Shown: positions 43,520 to 51,655 of the stretch, piece by piece | Position numbering within the stretch: the stretch's first letter is position 1 | Layout: every line of letters starts with the position of its first letter | Source of the DNA: an uncultured Bacteroidales bacterium | GTDB lineage: Bacteria; Bacteroidota; Bacteroidia; Bacteroidales; Bacteroidaceae | DNA length: 53,569 bases | Assembly (NCBI GenBank): GCA_902789725.1 | Contig: CADAPC010000033.1 | Location: 1-53,569 of the forward strand | Direction of reading: 5' to 3' | Notes under the pieces: model-generated | Seen by the model: only the letters and a program-made list of their open reading frames with translations | Databases searched by the model: none | Told to the model about the DNA's origin: nothing | Position numbers and translations under genes: made by a program

Positions 43520-43762
43520 ATGGCAAAAATGAGAGGAGCTATCGTGGTGGACATTGAGCGTTGCAAAGGCTGCAACCTGTGCACGATAGCATGTCCGTTG
43601 AATCTTGTCAAGTTGAGTGTCACCGTCAATCACAAAGGCTATAATTATGCCGAGCAGACAGATTGGGAGCGGTGCAACGGGTGCAGCAGTTGTGCCATTG
43701 TGTGCCCCGATGGTTGCATCACTGTTTATAGGAAGAAGGAGGAAAACAATGGACAAGAATAA
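43520..43762 (+). CDS. 2-oxoacid:ferredoxin oxidoreductase, ferredoxin-like subunit
   Basis: An 80-aa protein with two [4Fe-4S] motifs, CKGCNLCTIACP and CNGCSSCAIVCP, passing electrons between the catalytic subunits and ferredoxin. It is the delta subunit of the KOR/VOR type. Its 3' end overlaps the alpha-subunit gene by 14 nt. Confidence 0.94.
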   Translation: MAKMRGAIVVDIERCKGCNLCTIACPLNLVKLSVTVNHKGYNYAEQTDWERCNGCSSCAIVCPDGCITVYRKKEENNGQE

Positions 43763-44882
43763 CGACGTAGTGTTGCTGAAAGGCAACGAAGTGATTGCCA
43801 AAGCCGCCATTCGTTACGGCTACGACGGTTTCTTTGGTTACCCCATCACCCCACAAAGCGAGGTGTTGGAAACACTGGCTGCCGACAAGCCTTGGGAAAC
43901 CACAGGCATGGTGGTGCTGCAAGCAGAGAGCGAGCTGGCCTCCATCAACATGCTCTACGGAGCAGGATGTACAGGCAAATTAGTATTCACCTCCAGTTCT
44001 TCTCCAGGCATCGCCTTGATGCAGGAGGGGTTGAGCTATATGGCTGGCAACGAACTGCCCGGCGTGATTGTCAGCGTGGGACGTGGTGGACCTGGTCTTG
44101 GCACCATCCAACCAGGACAGGCCGATTATTACCAAGCTGTGTATGGGGGTGGAAACGGCGATTACAACACCATCGTGCTGGCACCCAACAGCGTGCAGGA
44201 AATGTGCGACTGCATGGGCAAGGCTGCAGAGCTGACCTTCAAGTGGCGCATGCCCGTCATCATCTTGTCTGACGGAATGATTGGGCAGATGATGGAGAAA
44301 GTGGTTCTCCCACCCTATCGTCCTCGCCGCACAGACGAGGAGATTGCCCAGCAGTGCCCTTGGGCCACGAACGGCATCGGGCTGAAAAAGCGCAAGTATA
44401 ACTTCATGTCCACGCTGGAATTTGACCCTCAAGTGATGGAAGAACGCAATCAGAAGATGGCAGCCAAGTACCGCCAAGTGGAAGCTGAGGAAGTAGATTA
44501 TGAACTATACCGTGTGAACGACGAGACGGAATACCTCATTGTAGCCTACGGCATCTCCTCGCGCATCAGCATGAAAGCCATCGACCTTTTGCAGGAAGCG
44601 GGAGTGAAGATTGGCATGCTGCGCCCCAAGACGCTGTGGCCTTTCCCTAACAAAATCATCAGCCAACTCTCAGAGCGCATCAAGAGCATCCTCTGTGTGG
44701 AGCAATGTGAAGGACAGATGATTAACGACGTGCGCCTGGCCACAGAAGGACAAGCCACCGTGTTCCACGCAGGACGCTCAGGAGGCATGGTTTCCTCACC
44801 CATGGAGATTGTGGAAGATTTCAAACGCATGGCGCGCGAAAAGATGAGCAACAACTGGCCTAAGGGCTACTGGATGAAATGA
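43749..44882 (+). CDS. vorB: 2-oxoacid:ferredoxin oxidoreductase alpha subunit (VorB-like)
   Basis: A 377-aa subunit from ATG 43749 (MDKNNDVVLLKGNEVIAKAA). Features are GYPITPQSEVLE, FTSSSSPGIALMQEGLSYMAG and VSVGRGGPGLGTIQPGQADY of the pyrimidine-binding half, and the C-terminal transketolase-like part (YGISSRISMKAIDLL, MLRPKTLWPFP). It works with the TPP subunit, gamma subunit and ferredoxin to interconvert a 2-oxoacid plus CoA with acyl-CoA, CO2 and reduced ferredoxin. Branched-chain 2-oxoacids are the usual annotation for this type. Substrate is not provable here. Confidence 0.92.
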   Translation: MDKNNDVVLLKGNEVIAKAAIRYGYDGFFGYPITPQSEVLETLAADKPWETTGMVVLQAESELASINMLYGAGCTGKLVFTSSSSPGIALMQEGLSYMAGNELPGVIVSVGRGGPGLGTIQPGQADYYQAVYGGGNGDYNTIVLAPNSVQEMCDCMGKAAELTFKWRMPVIILSDGMIGQMMEKVVLPPYRPRRTDEEIAQQCPWATNGIGLKKRKYNFMSTLEFDPQVMEERNQKMAAKYRQVEAEEVDYELYRVNDETEYLIVAYGISSRISMKAIDLLQEAGVKIGMLRPKTLWPFPNKIISQLSERIKSILCVEQCEGQMINDVRLATEGQATVFHAGRSGGMVSSPMEIVEDFKRMAREKMSNNWPKGYWMK

Positions 44883-44949
44883 AAACCGCCCCATCCTCAC
44901 CCTTTCTGTGAGGGAATAAGTGGTTACCAAACAATAAACAAAGAACTAA

Positions 44950-45013
44950 AGTAGAAGGCTCCCCACAAACATTCTACTCCTCCCCATCAGGAGGGAGGCG
45001 GGGAAGGGTCTAT
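44950..45013 (+). repeat. Leader repeat copy B, before the TPP subunit
   Basis: AGTAGAAGGCTCCCCACAAA, CATTCTACT, C-rich then G-rich tract ending GGGAAGGGTCTAT directly before ATG 45014. It is homologous to copies A and C. Confidence 0.75.
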
Positions 45014-45781
45014 ATGACACGCGAAGAACTGATTGTACCAGAGAATAAAGTATATGGCAAGCCTACGTTGATGAATGAGACACCAATGCACTACTGCCCA
45101 GGATGCAGCCACGGTGTGGTTCACAAGCTCGTAGCCGAAATTATCGAAGAGATGGGGATGGAGGAAGACACCATTGCCATCTGCCCCGTTGGGTGCGCAG
45201 TGTTTGCTTACCGCTATGTGGATGTAGATTGGATTGAAGCCAGTCACGGACGTGCTCCCGCCTGCGCCTCAGCCATCAAGCGTTTGTGGCCCAACAAACT
45301 CGTTTTCACTTATCAGGGCGACGGCGATATGGCTTGCATCGGCACGGGGGAGACCATCCATGCACTGAACCGTGGGGAAAATATCGCCATGATTTTCATC
45401 AACAATGCCATCTATGGAATGACGGGCGGACAAATGGCACCCACCACCCTAATGGGAATGAAGACCGCCACTTGTCCCTACGGCAGACAAGCCGACTTGC
45501 ACGGATATCCACTCCACATCACCGACTTGGCTGTCAACCTTGAAGGCACTTGCTACGTTACCCGCCAAGCCGTGAACACCGTAGCCAACATCCGCAAAGC
45601 AAAGAAAGCCATCCGTCAAGCATTCGAAAACTCGCTGAACAAGCGAGGAGCCTCGTTGGTGGAGATTGTCTCCACCTGCGCTTCGGGTTGGAAAATGACA
45701 CCCGAGCAGGCCAACCAATGGATGGTGGACAACATGTTCCCCTACTATCCGTTAGGAGACTTAAAAAACACAATTGAATAA
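45014..45781 (+). CDS. 2-oxoacid:ferredoxin oxidoreductase beta (TPP-binding) subunit
   Basis: A 255-aa subunit. CPGCSHG near 29-35 and the TPP/Mg motif GDGDMACIGTGETIHALNRGENIAMIFINN near 98-125 are evident; MTGGQMAPTT follows. Together with the alpha subunit it forms the active site. It begins straight after repeat copy B. Confidence 0.94.
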   Translation: MTREELIVPENKVYGKPTLMNETPMHYCPGCSHGVVHKLVAEIIEEMGMEEDTIAICPVGCAVFAYRYVDVDWIEASHGRAPACASAIKRLWPNKLVFTYQGDGDMACIGTGETIHALNRGENIAMIFINNAIYGMTGGQMAPTTLMGMKTATCPYGRQADLHGYPLHITDLAVNLEGTCYVTRQAVNTVANIRKAKKAIRQAFENSLNKRGASLVEIVSTCASGWKMTPEQANQWMVDNMFPYYPLGDLKNTIE

Positions 45782-45844
45782 AAAGAGCTTCACATTCTCA
45801 CTCTCCCCTTGGAGGGGGAGGGAGTGGTCGCCATAAAAACAAAA

Positions 45845-45910
45845 AGTAGAATCCTCCCCACAAACTTTCTACTCTCCTCCATCAAAAGGGGGAGCGGGGA
45901 GAGGGACTTT
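45845..45910 (+). repeat. Leader repeat copy C, before the gamma subunit
   Basis: AGTAGAATCCTCCCCACAAA, CTTTCTACT, then C-rich and G-rich arms ending GGGGAGAGGGACTTT before ATG 45911. Upstream (45800-45835) is a further C/G-rich module, CTCTCCCCTTGGAGGGGGAG. Confidence 0.75.
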
Positions 45911-46456
45911 ATGACAGAAGAAATCATTATAGCAGGCTTTGGAGGACAGGGTGTCCTCTCAATGGGCAAAATACTTGCTTATGCAGGAATCATGGAGGAC
46001 AAAGAAGTAAGCTGGATGCCTGCTTACGGACCTGAACAGCGTGGCGGAACGGCTAACGTCACTGTCATCGTAAGTGATGACCCTGTCAGCTCACCCATTG
46101 TAAGCGCTTACGACACCGCCATCGTGCTCAACCAACCATCGTTAGAAAAGTTCGAGCCACTCGTTAAGCCAGGTGGCACGATCATCTACGACGGACACTC
46201 CATCATCCAACCTCCAAAACGCGACGACATCAACGTCTATTGCATCAATGCGATGGAGGAGGCTGCTCGCACAGGCAATTCCAAGGTGTTCAACATGCTC
46301 GTTCTCGGCGGTTTTCTCAAGGTACGCCCCATAGCCACAGTAGAGGACGTAGTCAAGGGGCTGCACAAAGCCCTGCCAGAACGTCACCACAAACTCATCC
46401 CCATGAACGAAGAAGCTATCCGCAAAGGGATGGAACTGATTCAGAAGAAAAATTAA
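45911..46456 (+). CDS. 2-oxoacid:ferredoxin oxidoreductase gamma subunit
   Basis: A 181-aa subunit from ATG 45911 (MTEEIIIAGFGGQGVLSMGK), the family's usual N-terminus. Also seen are WMPAYGPEQRGGTANVTVIVSDDPVSSP, typical of this subunit. An upstream open stretch lies within the leader repeat and is not coding. It is the last gene of the operon. Confidence 0.94.
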   Translation: MTEEIIIAGFGGQGVLSMGKILAYAGIMEDKEVSWMPAYGPEQRGGTANVTVIVSDDPVSSPIVSAYDTAIVLNQPSLEKFEPLVKPGGTIIYDGHSIIQPPKRDDINVYCINAMEEAARTGNSKVFNMLVLGGFLKVRPIATVEDVVKGLHKALPERHHKLIPMNEEAIRKGMELIQKKN

Positions 46457-46460
46457 TAAG

Positions 46461-46511
46461 AAATGCACATGATCAAAAAATGCACATTGACCAGAAATGC
46501 GCATTGACCAG
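46461..46511 (+). repeat. Three tandem 17-bp repeats after the gamma subunit gene
   Basis: AAATGCACATTGACCAG (46478) and AAATGCGCATTGACCAG (46495) differ by one base; a degenerate copy AAATGCACATGATCA lies at 46461. The core AAATGCGC recurs in the following terminator. Confidence 0.7.
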
Positions 46512-46530
46512 ATTTCTTCCCCATCAAAAT

Positions 46531-46566
46531 AAAATGCGCTGTGAGAGTCACACAGCGCATTTTTCA
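46531..46566. terminator. Bidirectional terminator
   Basis: AAAATGCGCTGTG / CACAGCGCATTTT, 13 complementary positions around AGAGTCA, with A on the left and T on the right, serves both the oxidoreductase operon and the converging LolA-like gene. Confidence 0.88.
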
Positions 46567-46570
46567 TTTT

Positions 46571-47185
46571 CTATCGTTTGTCTATGATCTTATAGTCCTT
46601 ATATTGGTTACGGGGGAAAGTGAAGGTTTCGTCCGTAATGCCTCCCGACTTGAAATCGCTAATGCTTACTTTTGCCCAAATGAATGCCACCTTGATGTTA
46701 AGTTGAAGGGGAGAGCGAGTCTTCTTGTCAAGCAATGCACGAATCTCCTTCATTGCCTTCACCCCTTTCTTGCCTTTCAATGTGATGAGATAGCCCTGCG
46801 GGGCATTGGCTATGCTGTAAGTATAGTTCTCAGGCACAAACTTAAAATCATCGCCAAAACGACTTTGTTTAGGGTCATCCGCCCTGAGCACCTCCACTTC
46901 CTTTTTGTCACCCTTAATAATATAGACCGATGTGCCATCGTTCCAAGCTTTGCTGTTCTTCGACAAATACTTGCTCTTCTTCCCCTTATACCAGATGGTG
47001 CCCGCAGTCCTATAAAGGCTCGCCACGTTCACATCGTAGTGCAACGTGGCCCCCTGCTGACCAAACACCTTTGTATATACCTCATCAAACATCTGTCGCG
47101 CCTGACGCGAATTGGCATTTTCCTGCGCCAGCACATTCATGCCAACCAAGAGCATGAACAGTCCAAGAAGAATCTTTATTTTCAT
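46571..47185 (-). CDS. LolA-like periplasmic protein
   Basis: A 204-aa exported protein (MKIKILLGLFMLLVGMNVLAQ signal, cut near 21). The beta-strand pattern with TIWYKGKKSKYLSKNSKAWNDGTSVYIIKGDKKEVEV and GYLITLKGKKG is that of LolA-family outer-membrane lipoprotein carrier-like proteins of Bacteroidetes. Start MKIKILL is used because upstream codons would displace the signal peptide. It may carry lipoproteins or lipids through the periplasm. A possible -7 box TACCTTTG lies on the minus strand at 47358-47351, giving a long leader. Confidence 0.72.
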   Translation of the reverse strand: MKIKILLGLFMLLVGMNVLAQENANSRQARQMFDEVYTKVFGQQGATLHYDVNVASLYRTAGTIWYKGKKSKYLSKNSKAWNDGTSVYIIKGDKKEVEVLRADDPKQSRFGDDFKFVPENYTYSIANAPQGYLITLKGKKGVKAMKEIRALLDKKTRSPLQLNIKVAFIWAKVSISDFKSGGITDETFTFPRNQYKDYKIIDKR

Positions 47186-47402
47186 CGTCTTATAATGCAT
47201 GAAGGTACAAACCCTTGATTCCGCAACTTGACTTATTAGCATTTATTACAAGTTATTGGACAACAAAATATTGCCCGAGATTTTGTCATATCGGACTCTT
47301 CGCTTAGCTCTATACTGCAAATAAAAAAGCAAAAAACACCAATAACACGGCAAAGGTACAAATAAAATCTGAGAAACCCACTCCTTTTCGTGGAATATTT
47401 AA

Positions 47403-47504
47403 TTATAGAGCATTTTGATCAATATCGGTTTTACTGTCAATAAAAGAATAAAAGGCATTTAAATCAAGTCCTTTAACAAGATAGTCAAAAATATTCTGCT
47501 CCAT
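47403..47504 (-). other. Short unassigned ORF after the truncated DUF3990 gene
   Basis: MEQNIFDYLVKGLDLNAFYS continuing to DQNAL-stop, 33 codons. A second tiny ORF (MNWTRKLKKLSEEEKRIALE...) overlaps the DUF3990 end. They look like the C-terminal debris of a disrupted gene. Family unknown. Confidence 0.3.
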
Positions 47505-47577
47505 CTTCTTATCATGGTTTTAAGATTCTTTATGCAACATTTCCAGCGCAATACGCTTCTCTTCTTCACTAAGTTTT

Positions 47578-47769
47578 TTAAGCTTCCTCGTCCAGTTCAT
47601 ACTCATTGATGAATGCCTCCTTGCCTCTACGAGTGAATCGCTCGGCATAGCGGACGGCCTGTTCTCGAATGGTTGTCAGGTAGAATCCCTTTCCGAAATC
47701 CAGCTTGTCGCGTGAATGCAGCACATCGGGCTTTTCAATTATCGATGTCGATGCGTGATAGAGTCTCAT
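47578..47769 (-). pseudogene. Truncated DUF3990 protein
   Basis: 63 aa, MRLYHASTSIIEKPDVLHSR and DFGKGFYLTTIREQAVRYAERF, the N-terminal part of DUF3990, an ADP-ribosyltransferase-like fold usually near 150-170 aa. It stops after YELDEEA, so more than half is missing. DUF3990 is normally paired with DUF3791, as here (start overlaps the DUF3791 stop by 4 nt). A toxin-antitoxin role is suspected for such pairs but not shown; here the effector is probably dead. Confidence 0.7.
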
Positions 47770-47981
47770 GCCAGTGCTCCCCTTTCCTTTAACACTTCAG
47801 TCAGTTCCTCCACAAGATAGTCCTTGCTGAACGTGTGCAACACGTCATAGCAGGGCACAATATAGTCGTTCAGTACTCCCGACGACCGCAGCGCACCATA
47901 CACCTGCGACGCACTCTTATTAAGCGCATCCGACAGGCTACCTACGCAGAAGGTGATAAAGTCCAAATGCTCCGTTCTCAT
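47766..47981 (-). CDS. DUF3791 protein
   Basis: 71 aa, with FITFCVGSLSDALNKSASQVYGALRSSGVLNDYIVPCYDVLHTFSKDYLVEEL, the complete DUF3791 helical domain. It is always found beside DUF3990-type genes and is the likely partner or antidote. A minus-strand -7 box TAACTTTG lies at 48009-48002, about 20 nt before the start codon. Confidence 0.85.
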   Translation of the reverse strand: MRTEHLDFITFCVGSLSDALNKSASQVYGALRSSGVLNDYIVPCYDVLHTFSKDYLVEELTEVLKERGALA

Positions 47982-48117
47982 ACTTCATATGCTTTGGGGT
48001 GCAAAGTTACAAAACTTTTTCTATATAGCATCCTTTTAGTTTGAATTTCTGTGTTTAGTTTCCCAAAAAGACCGCCACGACAGACGGCCTGTAAGATATA
48101 ATAATGTGGAGAAACAT

Positions 48118-48162
48118 AAAGCGGGAACTGAGGCCGAGGATGTCGGCATGGGTTCCCGCTTT
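48118..48162. terminator. Hairpin in the 47982-48469 spacer
   Basis: AAAGCGGGAAC (48118-48128) pairs with GTTCCCGCTTT (48152-48162) around a 23-nt loop and is followed by TACTTTATC. No gene lies between 48010 and 48469; this may end an unseen small RNA or be a relic. Confidence 0.45.
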
Positions 48163-48431
48163 TACTTTATCAATGTGAATCAATGAACCTGTCCCCACGA
48201 TTCACGATGCTTCAAGCGCCGTCTGGAGTGAATTGCAGTAAGTCTGAAACGGACTTTGCAGATACTATCTCATAGCCGTACAATTCCGTGGTGACGAGAT
48301 GGAGAGGATGTAGGAAATCGGATAATGGTTATGTGAAAGTCCTTTCGTCCTGTAGTCCGCTGCAAAAAAGAAAAATACGGGATGGTCTTTACTTTTTTAT
48401 AATTTCTGGCGTATAATTCAAAAATTTTGTG

Positions 48432-48439
48432 TAAGTTTG
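48432..48439 (+). promoter_or_regulatory. -7 box of the Sel1/MORN/DUF1963 operon
   Basis: TAAGTTTG, 30 nt before the ATG at 48470. The -33 element is weak (TTTCTGG near 48403). Confidence 0.55.
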
Positions 48440-48469
48440 CAGCATAGAAATGAAAACTAAACATAAAAT

Positions 48470-49996
48470 ATGAAAACTACTGAAAACAACCTATGGAATC
48501 ATGCCGTTCTGACCATCTATTGGCGTGCCGACCGTCACCAAGAGAGTCACTCGGTCGTGTACAAACGCCCCACGGAGGAGAATCCCTGGCCTGACCTTCC
48601 AGTCAAGGTGCGTGGATGCCTGTCAACATCCCCTCTGCCCATGAGCAGCGAGTGGGGAGGATTGTTTTCGAAAATCACAGTGAAAGCCTTCGACGAGTAC
48701 TCGCTCACTATATTATATGGTAAGCAGAAATATGTCATCACGCCTGCCCGCGGCCTGGTAAAGCTTGACGAGGGTGGTATGAGCTACACCTCGTTCGAGC
48801 TATACATCTCAACAAAGCTGGTGGAGGATCCCGCTATAAAGATGACTCGCGACGAGACGTTCCTTCGCCACTTCCGCATCAAGGGTAGGATAATGCACCT
48901 CAATCAAAATGACGTGAGCCTGCTGAAGAATCTGGCCGCTCAAGGCGACCCCTTTGCCGAATATGGCTACGCACGATGGCTCTACTACATGAATCCCGAA
49001 GAAGATTCGAGGAGTGAGGCAGAACGACTGCTGAACGCATCGAAGGAGCAGGTGCCCGATGCCTTGGCCTGCTACGCCCTGATGTGGCGATATGGCGATG
49101 TGGAAGCAAACGTGATGGACATTGACAAGAGCAACCTACTGATGCAGCAAGCCGTCAGTCAGGGCAGCATAGTGGCGGCTCAGAATTGGGCCCGCTTCCG
49201 CATCTACGGACTCCACTGCCAGGCAGAGCCAGCGCTGGTGGCAAAGGAGATAGAGCAGCGGCTCAACGAGACAGAAGATCCTGACCCCTATTGGTACACA
49301 CTACAGGGCTATGCCTTCGAAGAGCTGGGGCGAAAAGACGATGCCATCAACCAGTATGAGCAGGCTATCGCGAAAGGCGACATTGAGACGTATTCCTCGC
49401 TGGCCTTTAACTATTTTGAGCGTGGCAACATGGCACTCTATGAGAGCGTGATGGAGGAAGGCATCAAGAAGGGAAGTGTAGGCTGCTACACCTACCGCTC
49501 AGAGATGACTGAGAAAGACTTTCATGAATTGGACTATTCTGACCGCCAAACGCTGCATAGTAACATTTCCTACTGGCTGCACCGTGGCATGAAGAAAGGC
49601 GAAGGCCTGTGCGCTTTCTTCCTCTGGTATCATTATTACTACGGTCAACTGGGTTTCTACAGGAGCGAATGGGAATCCAGAAGATATCTGAAAGAGGGTG
49701 TCAAGCTGGGGCACACTTCCAGCATCACAACCATGGCAGGAATGGCAGAAGAAGGCAACTGGTCGGAGACGCTGACCCCCATGGAGATAGGCGAGCTATG
49801 GCTACGCGCCGCCCGCTATTCTTGTCAAGACGAGGAGGCGCTAAGAGGACTGAGCCGCGTGAGCGACCCTGCCTTCCTGCTGAAGCATAAGGAGGAATTG
49901 GAGAAATACTGGCAACCCTTGTTTGAGCATTTGTCTGAACAGGAGGACGACGAAGACGATTATGATGATGACGGAAAATACAATGCATGGGCGTAA
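48470..49996 (+). CDS. Sel1/TPR-repeat cytoplasmic protein
   Basis: A 508-aa protein without signal or membrane segment. Residues 1-125 are a beta-rich N-terminal domain (LTIYWRADRHQESHSVVYKRP, YSLTILYGKQKYVITPARG). From about 150 to 480 there are Sel1/TPR-like helical pairs (AAQGDPFAEYGYARWLYY, YTLQGYAFEELGRKDDAINQYEQAIAKGD, YLKEGVKLGHTSSITTMAGMAEEG). The C-terminus is very acidic (EQEDDEDDYDDD). It likely binds proteins. It is the first of five genes on one strand with short gaps; no family-level function is recognised. Confidence 0.75.
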   Translation: MKTTENNLWNHAVLTIYWRADRHQESHSVVYKRPTEENPWPDLPVKVRGCLSTSPLPMSSEWGGLFSKITVKAFDEYSLTILYGKQKYVITPARGLVKLDEGGMSYTSFELYISTKLVEDPAIKMTRDETFLRHFRIKGRIMHLNQNDVSLLKNLAAQGDPFAEYGYARWLYYMNPEEDSRSEAERLLNASKEQVPDALACYALMWRYGDVEANVMDIDKSNLLMQQAVSQGSIVAAQNWARFRIYGLHCQAEPALVAKEIEQRLNETEDPDPYWYTLQGYAFEELGRKDDAINQYEQAIAKGDIETYSSLAFNYFERGNMALYESVMEEGIKKGSVGCYTYRSEMTEKDFHELDYSDRQTLHSNISYWLHRGMKKGEGLCAFFLWYHYYYGQLGFYRSEWESRRYLKEGVKLGHTSSITTMAGMAEEGNWSETLTPMEIGELWLRAARYSCQDEEALRGLSRVSDPAFLLKHKEELEKYWQPLFEHLSEQEDDEDDYDDDGKYNAWA

Positions 49997-50057
49997 GCAC
50001 TTGTTGCCCTAACGGGAACGAGGTTACGCCAGTGATGAGTATAAAATAAAGAGCGAT

Positions 50058-51002
50058 ATGAAAACCATCCAGTATAAAAACGGTAATTCTTATAAAGGCG
50101 ATGTCGATGCCGAAGGACTACCTCACGGCTATGGTTGCATGGACTATAAGCTGAACGGCTGCTGTGGAAAATATAAAGGACAGTGGGAGCACGGCAAACG
50201 CTCCGGAACAGGTCACTACTACGAGTTTACCAAAGCTGGCGCCAGACATACCTGCGACTACGAAGGCGAATGGCTCAACGACATGGAGCATGGTCAGGGT
50301 GTGGCTACCAAAAGCGATGAGAGAGGCATCCACCTGACATTGGTCACCGAAGTCTATACAGGCACCTTCCGCAACGGCAAGCGTCATGGCAAAGGCACCG
50401 TCGAAGTAGACCACTTCACCGGTTATTTCACCAATGGCGTTGACCAGTTTGATGGCGAGTTTGCCGACGGAAAGAAACAGGGGCACGGCACGTGGCACTA
50501 TGCTAACGGCGATACCTTCGAATGTGAGTATGACAAAAATTGGGAGAACGGGCACGGCAAATATACGTTTAAAAACGGACTTTACTACGAAGGAGATTGG
50601 AAGGACGGCTGCCTTATCGTTGAGACCTTCATGCCAGATCCATCCATTAAAACGCCTGCACTGATTGTTGAGGAACACCATCATGGCTTCGACTACACTA
50701 AACAGGGGCGCTTCTTGATCATAGCGAAAAAGGAGGGCTTCTTCAACTACAAGGATGCTGCCCATCTCTGGAACTCTTCCCTCGGAGATGATGGTAAGGG
50801 CATTGAAATTTTAGAGCTGACGGCCGATAGTGTGAGCTACATAGTCAGAGGATGCTTTATGTCCGATAGTAAGGAAATCATAGATACCATTCATCGAGGC
50901 GAGACGAAGGAATATGTGGATGAGCGAAAATGCACCGCAACTATCTACGGTGATGATTATGACTACACTATTGACGATAGCCTGAAAATAATCTGTAAAT
51001 AG
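50058..51002 (+). CDS. MORN-repeat protein
   Basis: A 314-aa protein with about seven MORN repeats in residues 5-185 (YKGDVDAEGLPHGYG, YKGQWEHGKRSGTGHYY, YEGEWLNDMEHGQGV, YTGTFRNGKRHGKGTV, FDGEFADGKKQGHGTWHY, YEGDWKDG), then a unique domain of about 125 residues (FLIIAKKEGFFNYKDAAHLWNS; TADSVSYIVRGCFM). No export signal. MORN repeats bind proteins or lipids. It follows the Sel1 gene by 61 nt and precedes the next gene by 9 nt. Confidence 0.82.
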   Translation: MKTIQYKNGNSYKGDVDAEGLPHGYGCMDYKLNGCCGKYKGQWEHGKRSGTGHYYEFTKAGARHTCDYEGEWLNDMEHGQGVATKSDERGIHLTLVTEVYTGTFRNGKRHGKGTVEVDHFTGYFTNGVDQFDGEFADGKKQGHGTWHYANGDTFECEYDKNWENGHGKYTFKNGLYYEGDWKDGCLIVETFMPDPSIKTPALIVEEHHHGFDYTKQGRFLIIAKKEGFFNYKDAAHLWNSSLGDDGKGIEILELTADSVSYIVRGCFMSDSKEIIDTIHRGETKEYVDERKCTATIYGDDYDYTIDDSLKIICK

Positions 51003-51011
51003 AATTACGAT

Positions 51012-51611
51012 ATGGTTGGAAAAGAGGATGATAAGGCACAGCGTTTCATTGCCATAGTCGATGAGATGCGCAAGAACTCCCAGGATATGCGTCAGTGGAA
51101 AAACATTCCATTGGCCAACGAGTGCGTGCAGTTACTCAAAGAGATTGACGCCACGGAAGAACCTCCCATTGGGAAGGCGCTGGCTTGTGGGGCTGTCATC
51201 AGCCAATTGCCAGAGTATGATGTGCCACGGTTAGTACTTTCTATCTTAAAGTATAAGTTGGAACTGGTGCGTCAGTCGGATGAGCAGGATTCGGAACGCT
51301 ATCCCACAGAAGAAGAGGTGCAGGCCGACATTCAGCGCTTAGAGGACTATATCGACACGGAGTATGTCAGCGTGAGCGACTTCATGAAGCAATACGACCG
51401 GCATCTGCGTTTTGCCGCTGTCGAGCGTACGCCTCAGTGGGAGGACAATTACTACGAGGTAGAGCAAGAATGCGACCGCCGATTGGGCGACACACCGCGC
51501 GGAATGGGCTTCTGCTTCGCCTACTGGAGTACCCTGCGTGAAGTGTTATCCGAGCGCGGCATTATCTGGCAGTCGCCCCATGAACTCAACCCAAGGGTGA
51601 TGTTTGATTAG
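51012..51611 (+). CDS. Hypothetical protein, helical
   Basis: A 199-aa soluble protein, mostly helical and acidic (FIAIVDEMRKNSQDMRQWKNIP, EEEVQADIQRLEDYIDTEYVS, WEDNYYEVEQECDRRLGDTPRGMGFCFAYWSTLREVL). No known motif. The ordered C-terminal part with conserved-looking Trp and GMGFCFAYW suggests a real fold. Position ties it to the MORN and DUF1963 genes. Confidence 0.7.
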   Translation: MVGKEDDKAQRFIAIVDEMRKNSQDMRQWKNIPLANECVQLLKEIDATEEPPIGKALACGAVISQLPEYDVPRLVLSILKYKLELVRQSDEQDSERYPTEEEVQADIQRLEDYIDTEYVSVSDFMKQYDRHLRFAAVERTPQWEDNYYEVEQECDRRLGDTPRGMGFCFAYWSTLREVLSERGIIWQSPHELNPRVMFD

Positions 51612-51655
51612 TATAGAGTTTTTCGCATGTTCAAGTTTATAGTTTATAGTTAGAT

